Source of the DNA: Enoplolaimus lenunculus
Lineage: Eukaryota; Nematoda; Enoplea; Enoplida; Thoracostomopsidae
Direction: 5' to 3'
Length of the DNA stretch: 64,000 nucleotides
Assembly (NCBI GenBank): GCA_030248215.1
Contig: JASANG010003525.1
Span: 310,001-374,000 of the forward strand
Shown: one piece after another, positions 58,553 to 64,000 of the stretch
Layout of the letters: every line of letters starts with the position of its first letter
Numbering within the stretch: the first letter of the stretch is position 1
Translations under genes and position numbers: made by a program
Notes under the pieces: generated by a model
The model's input: only the letters and a program-made list of their open reading frames with translations
Told to the model about the DNA's origin: nothing
The model's database searches: none

Positions 58553-59399
58553 TAACATACTCCCACTACGACCGGTTTATTCAGATTCCTTGTACCGAGA
58601 AACCCTTTAGCCTTATATATTTATACTATATTACGGCTGTGTTGTGTATACTTTGGCCGAAACTTGGAATATCTATTTTAATGAAATTTGTTCCAAGTAT
58701 TTGCTTATTTTTCTCCACCTTCCTTTCAGAATTTTATACGGTCATATATAATAAATAATTATAATAAATAATTACGTATCTATAATGATGATTAATTATT
58801 GATTAATTTTGTTGGTTGTTATTTGTTGCTCAACATACGATGGCTGATCGTTCAACAAGCGTTTGCATATCACATTCGAAATTGCAATCTGATTGTACGT
58901 AAAAGAGATACCAGAAAGATAGCGGTAAATTCAAGTTGAGTTTTTGGACGGTAAAAAATACACGTATCAATTAAGTAATTGTAAAAGCCAGAAGGTCAGT
59001 GTTGGCGTTTGCTGAGCAAGTTGTCGTTGGCTATTAATGCTGTAAAACTATTTCGACTCATAGTTTATTTGCAAGAAGTAAACGAATAGTAAAATAACAA
59101 ATGCTGATCACAACACTTCGAAATGCACCGCTGCGTGTGGTTTATTTGTGCAAACTGCATGCGAAGCATAGTTACCTGTTCAAAGAACGATTCAGCAACG
59201 ACTTATCTGTCTACAAATTAGGTTTGAATCTGGCACTTTGGCACATTGTATGTCTTCTGATAAGGTTTACCTTTTTTATAAACAATAGTTTTATAAGCAA
59301 GAATGTAGACGTGATGGTAAGTACCGACAAAGGTCCATGCTTATACTTTTATGTCGGTACCGGTATCTGATGAGAATGTAAAAGATTAAGATTAGAGTT

Positions 59400-59475
59400 T
59401 AGACTGCTTTTTTTGCTTAGGCTTAGGCTTACGTTTTTATCAATGCTTAGGCTTTAGGATTATGCTTTAATATAC
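59400..59475. mobile_element. TTAGGC-core fragment
   Basis: GCTTAGGCTTAGGCTTACG and a second block GCTTAGGCTTTAGG remain; both ends are lost. Confidence 0.5.
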
Positions 59476-59635
59476 TCTTACCATGGTGTAACCGGATATC
59501 TGTTTCCGGTTCCGAGCTAAACTCCGTGTCCGTTACTGGTATAGGAATACATATTGGGACTTCGTAATTTTTTGCACAATATGAGTTATGAATCACGTAT
59601 ATATCTCATAATTTTAATAATAGGTATAAGATCGA

Positions 59636-59702
59636 TTTTATGTTTAAGGTTAGGCTTAGGAATATGCGTATACTACTGTTACGGCCCTGTTCTATACATT
59701 AG
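59636..59702. mobile_element. TTAGGC-core element, right end
   Basis: TTAGGCTTAGGAATATGCG runs into CTGTTCTATACATTAGC, the normal right terminus. The left half is absent. Confidence 0.6.
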
Positions 59703-60621
59703 CTGCAATTCTAAACCGTACAGAATTGGACGGTAAATAACATTAACACTTTTGTTCATTGCAAAAAACTTTACAAGCCGACTCATACCTAAACAATATA
59801 TAAGTAAGCTATTGTTTTCTGGGCTACTAAGGGTGGATCATTGGTTTTAACATATAGTGTCCGGCCGTAACCGGAGCCGGATAATGAATTCATATTTAAT
59901 GCTAGATTGCATTCAAATATCAGAACGTAGCTTACAAATTTTGTTTCCGTGGCTTAAGGTGCCCAAAGTGTTTACGTGACAAAGTTTAAGTCTCACACCG
60001 ATGCATTTTTAACACTTTAACAACGACCCCTATTATACTATTCTGTTTTTGTGGCGTTGCGTTCAGTTGCAATATTCACTTGGCTCGTGTTCTCTTTAAG
60101 GGAATCCAGTTTTTCGTAGGTCAAAGGTGTCTAAGATCAGGGATGGGAGTCACAGTCTCAGTCTCAGCAAGTCTCGGTATTTTGCAAGTCTCGGTTTCTT
60201 GAGTCTCGGTGGTTTGAACCGACTCTAGAAATAATTTCTTTTGAAAAGTTTGTGAGGTTAGGTGATGGGCAAAAGCTGACCGAGATCCGGACTTTTCATT
60301 TTCGGTTGCTTACTTTTTATAGACGCTGCTACCCATCACATTCAAAAATCTATACTACATGTGTGACAGAAAAAAATATGTAAAAGTAAGCCAGCCAGTC
60401 CGATGGTACTTGGCATAAATTTTTTGAAGTTTGTTTAAAATAATATCCGGCAAGTTAAAATACCGGAGCCGGATGTCGATTTTTTGCCGCAGCCGGAGCT
60501 CAGTACATTTGTGTTGATAGTAACATGGAATAACTGCATATTCGTTTGCGGAATTTTGATTGTTATACATTTCCATTGTATTCATCCGTTTTACACCCTG
60601 GTAAAATGGTATTACATTTTC

Positions 60622-60804
60622 GGCCAATGTCACTTTTAGCGATGTAACAGTAGATTAAGCGTATTCCTATACTTAAGCCTAAGCGTTGCAAAAATGTGTT
60701 GCTAAACCCACGCATAAGCCTAAGAAAAAATGCAATCTAGAATCTAAACCTACTCTTTTATAGACCCACCACAAAACTGGACGCCTTTTAAAGTAACATG
60801 GGCC
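60622..60804. mobile_element. TTAGGC-core element, second end variant
   Basis: ACATTTTC (60614-60621) and ACAATTTC (60805-60812) flank it. Ends are GGCCAATGTCACTTTTAGCG and TTTTAAAGTAACATGGGCC. Confidence 0.78.
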
Positions 60805-60812
60805 ACAATTTC

Positions 60813-61758
60813 TATGATCAGGCAGTTAGCTCTTTAGTTAAAGTCATATATATATATATTCACGCTATCTTAAATTGTTGGCAGAGCGTCAAATTTGTTG
60901 CATTTGACCATGAAACTCGTGAAACGATTGTTTAATAACGAAAAAAACAAAACTTAATCATTTCCGTTATTTCTGAAACGAACACCGATTTATACCGGAG
61001 GCGGATATCCGGTTACACCGTGCTACACAACGCTATGCCAATTATAATACGCTACAATACTTAAGACCGTTAAAGTTCGCTACAAAACTGTTAGCTAATC
61101 ACTGCTTGACAGTTGATGTCGTGGGTAGCCATATTGGCAATACGGCTAAATTAGTGCCATCGCTACGGCAAGGGCGTCGCCACGGGGGAAGGCATCGGAA
61201 GCCGTGCACACCAAATTCCGAAGGTGCCCCCAAATATACTCGGTCTAAAAGTAAACTGCAGTGGTAGATGCCCCCAGAACTATTCGGTGTGCTCCTCAAA
61301 TATAATTATCAGCGTACGCCCGTTGGCTACATATGTCGTAGGCCAATCTGCTATTCAGGCCAATTAATTGGCATGGGCCAATCTGCTGTTTTATGGAATA
61401 GCTAGTTTAGCCTGGGCAAAGTTGCTTTCCAATTATAGTCCTATCAGATTTCATTATTTGGACAGACATAGTACCGTTAACCAATCAACGTTGGTCTTAA
61501 TCATTGTTGTTTTGCGACATCTCATAATCGCTATTTGGCCTAGGCCTAACTGCTATTTGCTGCGAATTGCAGATTGGCCTAGGCCAATAACTTGTAATTG
61601 GCCTATGTCACTAATTGGTAATTGGCATGATTAGCAGATTGGCTTGCGACATATATATCCCGTTCCCGTTCAGAATAAATGACTTGTTGCATTCTCTAAC
61701 TTAATACCGTTGTCTTAATATTTGTACTTAGAACAATTTGAAATAATTTAAATTATAT
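60813..61758. other. Unassigned sequence, ATTGGCCTA-rich near 61.35-61.65 kb
   Basis: Between about 61340 and 61650 the words ATTGGCCTAGGCC, GGCCAATCTGCT and TTGGCATGATTAGC recur in both orientations, giving a degenerate palindromic block. Nothing else was recognised. Confidence 0.4.
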
Positions 61759-62011
61759 ATGACGTACGTATTAGTCAGTGCATCTCCATTGCTTGGTACT
61801 GGTTACACTTACTGTTGGTGATACCGGCTCTGATCAAGTATTGATGGAGTATATAGATGCGAAAAAAGTTGAAGGTGATAATTGGGTCACTGAACTAGTA
61901 CCAAGAGAAGTATTGAATCGACTCGCAGCGAAAGGATATCGTGTGGTTGGAACTTCTGCGTACCATCAAGCGTGCATCTGTACATTGTTTAAAATAGTCG
62001 GCAGTGATTGA
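61759..62011 (+). CDS. GCHFR: GTP cyclohydrolase I feedback regulatory protein (GFRP) homolog, frame-disrupted
   Basis: GFRP forms pentamers that clamp GTP cyclohydrolase I and make tetrahydrobiopterin synthesis sensitive to feedback. The first 17 codons (MTYVLVSASPLLGTGYT) match the family N terminus (MPYLLISTQIRME). The rest (TVGDTGSDQVLMEYI through RLAAKGYRVVGTSAYHQ) matches VGDEQSDPELM and LERRGFRVLSMTGVGQ. The two parts are in different frames, offset by one base near 61806-61810 (an extra T in TACACTTACTG). Removing that offset would give about 84 residues, the normal family length. There are no introns. It could be a working gene with one assembly error, or a recently dead or retroposed copy. 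No poly-A tail or target duplication was seen. Confidence 0.72.
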
Positions 62012-62029
62012 AAGAAGGCTTGGCTGTAT

Positions 62030-62155
62030 TGTACACTTTTTCACGCATAAGGTTGTAAATGCTTAGATTTTAAAGCTAGGCTTACGCCGATGCTTATTAA
62101 TACGACTTTGGTTTAGGATTTTTGGTAGATATAGATTGTTTTGTAAGCCTAGCTT
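62030..62155. mobile_element. TTAGGC-core fragment, diverged
   Basis: AAGGTTGTAAATGCTTAG, GCTAGGCTTACG and TTAGGATTTTTGG are weak remnants 20 bp after the GFRP stop. Confidence 0.3.
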
Positions 62156-62199
62156 AACAGTTAACTTGGTTGAAAAAAGTGTAAATTATATGCAAGAGC

Positions 62200-62437
62200 C
62201 AGGGTACAACCGGAGGTCTGCCTCCGGCTTCGGCAGAAAATCGGCTTCCGTCTGCCAGAGGATCGGGCAATTCCGGTAGTGAAATTTTGCATAATTTTGC
62301 AAAATTTATCTGTTAGCACGTTTCGTTTTACCGTCATTTTTACTACCAAATTTGGCCTCCCCTCCGGCTCCAGCTGCGGCTCCGGCAAGTTTCGTTGACA
62401 TCCGGCTTCGGTATTTTTCATCTCCGGTTGCACCCTG
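62200..62437. mobile_element. hAT-like element with CAGGGTACAACCGG end, shorter copy
   Basis: GCAAGAGC (62192-62199) and GCAAGAGT (62438-62445) flank it. Ends are CAGGGTACAACCGGAGG and TCTCCGGTTGCACCCTG. It is an internally deleted relative of 36424-36787. Confidence 0.88.
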
Positions 62438-62697
62438 GCAAGAGTCAAAATTTCGCTGTTAAAATCGTTCTGAGCAAAGTGTTACCTTTAGACAGGCAAA
62501 ATAGCGTTATCATTAAACCTTGTTAATGTTAGATTTTTTAATTTTGTTTGGTGCCTCATTTTCAAACAGCTCACTGGTCGTTTTTGCCGTGTGCCACACG
62601 ACCAGTATTCAGAGAATTTGTGAAAATAATATAATTTAATGAATTAGTATATAAAGATTAGTACTGAATATTTATCGTAAGAAATTCTACATATCTT

Positions 62698-62916
62698 GGC
62701 CTATGTAAAGATCAGAGGCGGAACGGTTTTCTGTGGGACTGCAACAGAGTAAGGTTACTCGTAAGGCTAATTTTTTTACTTAGGCTTAGGCTAAGGCTTA
62801 GGTATAAGCTCATTGTTACGGTTAGGCTTATAAATACGCTTGTATATACTACTATTACAGCTGTTCCATAGGAATATGCTTATACTACTAGGTATTACGA
62901 CCTTCTATACATTGGC
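62698..62916. mobile_element. TTAGGC-core element
   Basis: GGCCTATGTAAAGATCAGAGG opens it and CCTTCTATACATTGGC closes it. Near the right end a short piece (GCTTATACTACTA...) is duplicated. The flanks CATATCTT and CATATGTA agree only partly. Confidence 0.72.
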
Positions 62917-63024
62917 TCATATGTATGTGTTCATTTTCAACAGTGGCATATAGAACGTGTGTTTGTTATGTGCTCTAATTTACTTACACCTTTCAATTTT
63001 ATGCTTGGCATTTCACTGTTGATA

Positions 63025-63196
63025 CACTGCAAAAAATGATGAGTCAAAATGACTCTCTCCGAAATAGTCATACGGGACAAATTCGGCTTATTGAGTCGGA
63101 ACGTTTGCCTCTTGCGGAGTCGAATTTGACTCAGTTTGTGTAGTCCCGTACAGCCTATTTCAGACAAGGTAAATCGGTCTCAGCATTTTTTGCAAT
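63025..63196. mobile_element. GAGTCAAATTTGACTC element, third copy
   Basis: It starts TA-CACTGCAAAAAATGATGAG and ends TTTTTTGCAATATA. The middle keeps GAGTCGAATTTGACTCAG and TGTGTAGTCCCG. Confidence 0.72.
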
Positions 63197-63559
63197 ATAA
63201 GTTTTCAACTAAATTGAATTCAACTAAATTTATCCCACGGATTTTGTTTCCGTAATTTTACTTTTCATTCACTTCTATTTGCCGCTTTAGAGCAGGGTAG
63301 AGTCCGCGTTTGCTCTCTTTTGTTTCTACATGGAGTCAGTTAAAAAGTCTCAAGGTAAACAATGTTATATATACATCAGTTTTGTTTTTTGTTTTCAATG
63401 CGTATAGGTGTTGAGCGTTATAATATATTTTAAAAGATTGTGATGTTGTTAAATTTAGTAAACGTAAACGTACAATTGTTATTAAATAAATTTTGTTTCA
63501 TGTTTTTATGGTATTGTTTTTGTTGCGCTAACAACCGCTTGATATCAGTCGCAATATTT

Positions 63560-63925
63560 GATATTATTTCAAGCTGGCCCTTCCCTCGCATCCTCGGTGT
63601 TGGCAACGAAGGCCAATTTCTTCCTCAAAACTGTATCAACAATTAAAATAAGATGCACCAAAGAAATAAATTTCGTAAAATTATGCAAAATCTTACTAAC
63701 ATTAAAACTACCGGAACCTCCGGAAAATTTTACCAGAGATGGAGCTCGATTTTTTGCCGGAGCCGGAAGAAGACCTTTGGTTGTACCCTGCAAACAAGCT
63801 AAACCGAGTTTCAAGTTTTATACAAACACAAAAAATTCACAACGGAAATTGCCTGGAATTTTGGCAACAATTCTATCGGAGTCAGATGCCGGTGCTGGTG
63901 GCAGATGTCCTGTTGCACCCAGCTA
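63560..63925. repeat. Decayed relative of the CAGGG-ended element
   Basis: CCTCCGGAAAATTTTACCAG, TTTTGCCGGAGCCGGAAG and GGTTGTACCCTGC are family words in the right order. The outer ends and target duplication are gone. Overlapping open frames on both strands come from this repeat. Confidence 0.5.
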
Positions 63926-64000
63926 GGTATATACATAGCGAGCGGTGTGTAAAACCGGATATCCGGTCCCGCTGATGTTATAGTTTAATTTTCCCTAATG

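Noticed and set aside
59101-59370. 89-residue open frame with a donor-like GTAAGT inside
   Set aside because: No similarity was recognised and no partner exon was found; it may be chance.

Overview
This is a stretch of animal nuclear DNA, AT-rich and dominated by non-coding repeats. It holds short spliced genes with GT-AG introns and many families of small inverted-repeat elements. A recurring motif in the commonest family is TTAGGC, the nematode telomere repeat unit. That makes a nematode (perhaps a repeat-rich enoplean such as a mermithid) my best guess. This is an inference from repeat content, not from a marker gene.

Four host genes are recognisable. (1) 9011-11716, minus: an intronless 901-aa CABIT-domain protein of the Serrano/GAREM family. 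(2) 41037-45087, minus: a complete 222-aa UCHL3-type ubiquitin C-terminal hydrolase in eight exons, one of them only 12 nt long. (3) 51579-55632, plus: ADRM1/Rpn13, the proteasome ubiquitin receptor, in eight exons. Its Pru domain is intact, but the C-terminal UCH37-binding (DEUBAD) region appears almost absent. (4) 61759-62011, plus: a GTP cyclohydrolase I feedback regulator (GFRP) homolog with one apparent frameshift. The exons of genes 2 and 3 were assembled by eye from splice sites, reading phase and family similarity; every junction keeps frame.

The rest is mostly repeats. At least 25 copies of one family (called here the TTAGGC-core element) are scattered across the window. They have inverted ends like GGCCCATGTAAAG and, in most complete copies, 8-bp target duplications. 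One copy (4293-4919) has expanded its right end into a 12-unit, 43-bp satellite. Another (38964-39842) carries an unrelated 0.9-kb interior. Other families are: a hAT-like element with CAGGGTACAACCGG ends; three TA-flanked inverted-repeat families; a GC-rich CCGTCCGTCAC element; elements bounded by ATTGAGCGAAGC with internal repeats; and an unclassified element with a row of perfect hairpins (27940-28560 and 56550-57125).

The 6.5 kb between the UCHL3 and ADRM1 genes is filled by tRNA-derived SINEs and a broken CR1-like LINE. UCHL3 and ADRM1 point away from each other and both act in the ubiquitin-proteasome pathway. Whether they share regulation cannot be told from sequence alone. No rRNA, CRISPR array or intact autonomous transposon was seen.
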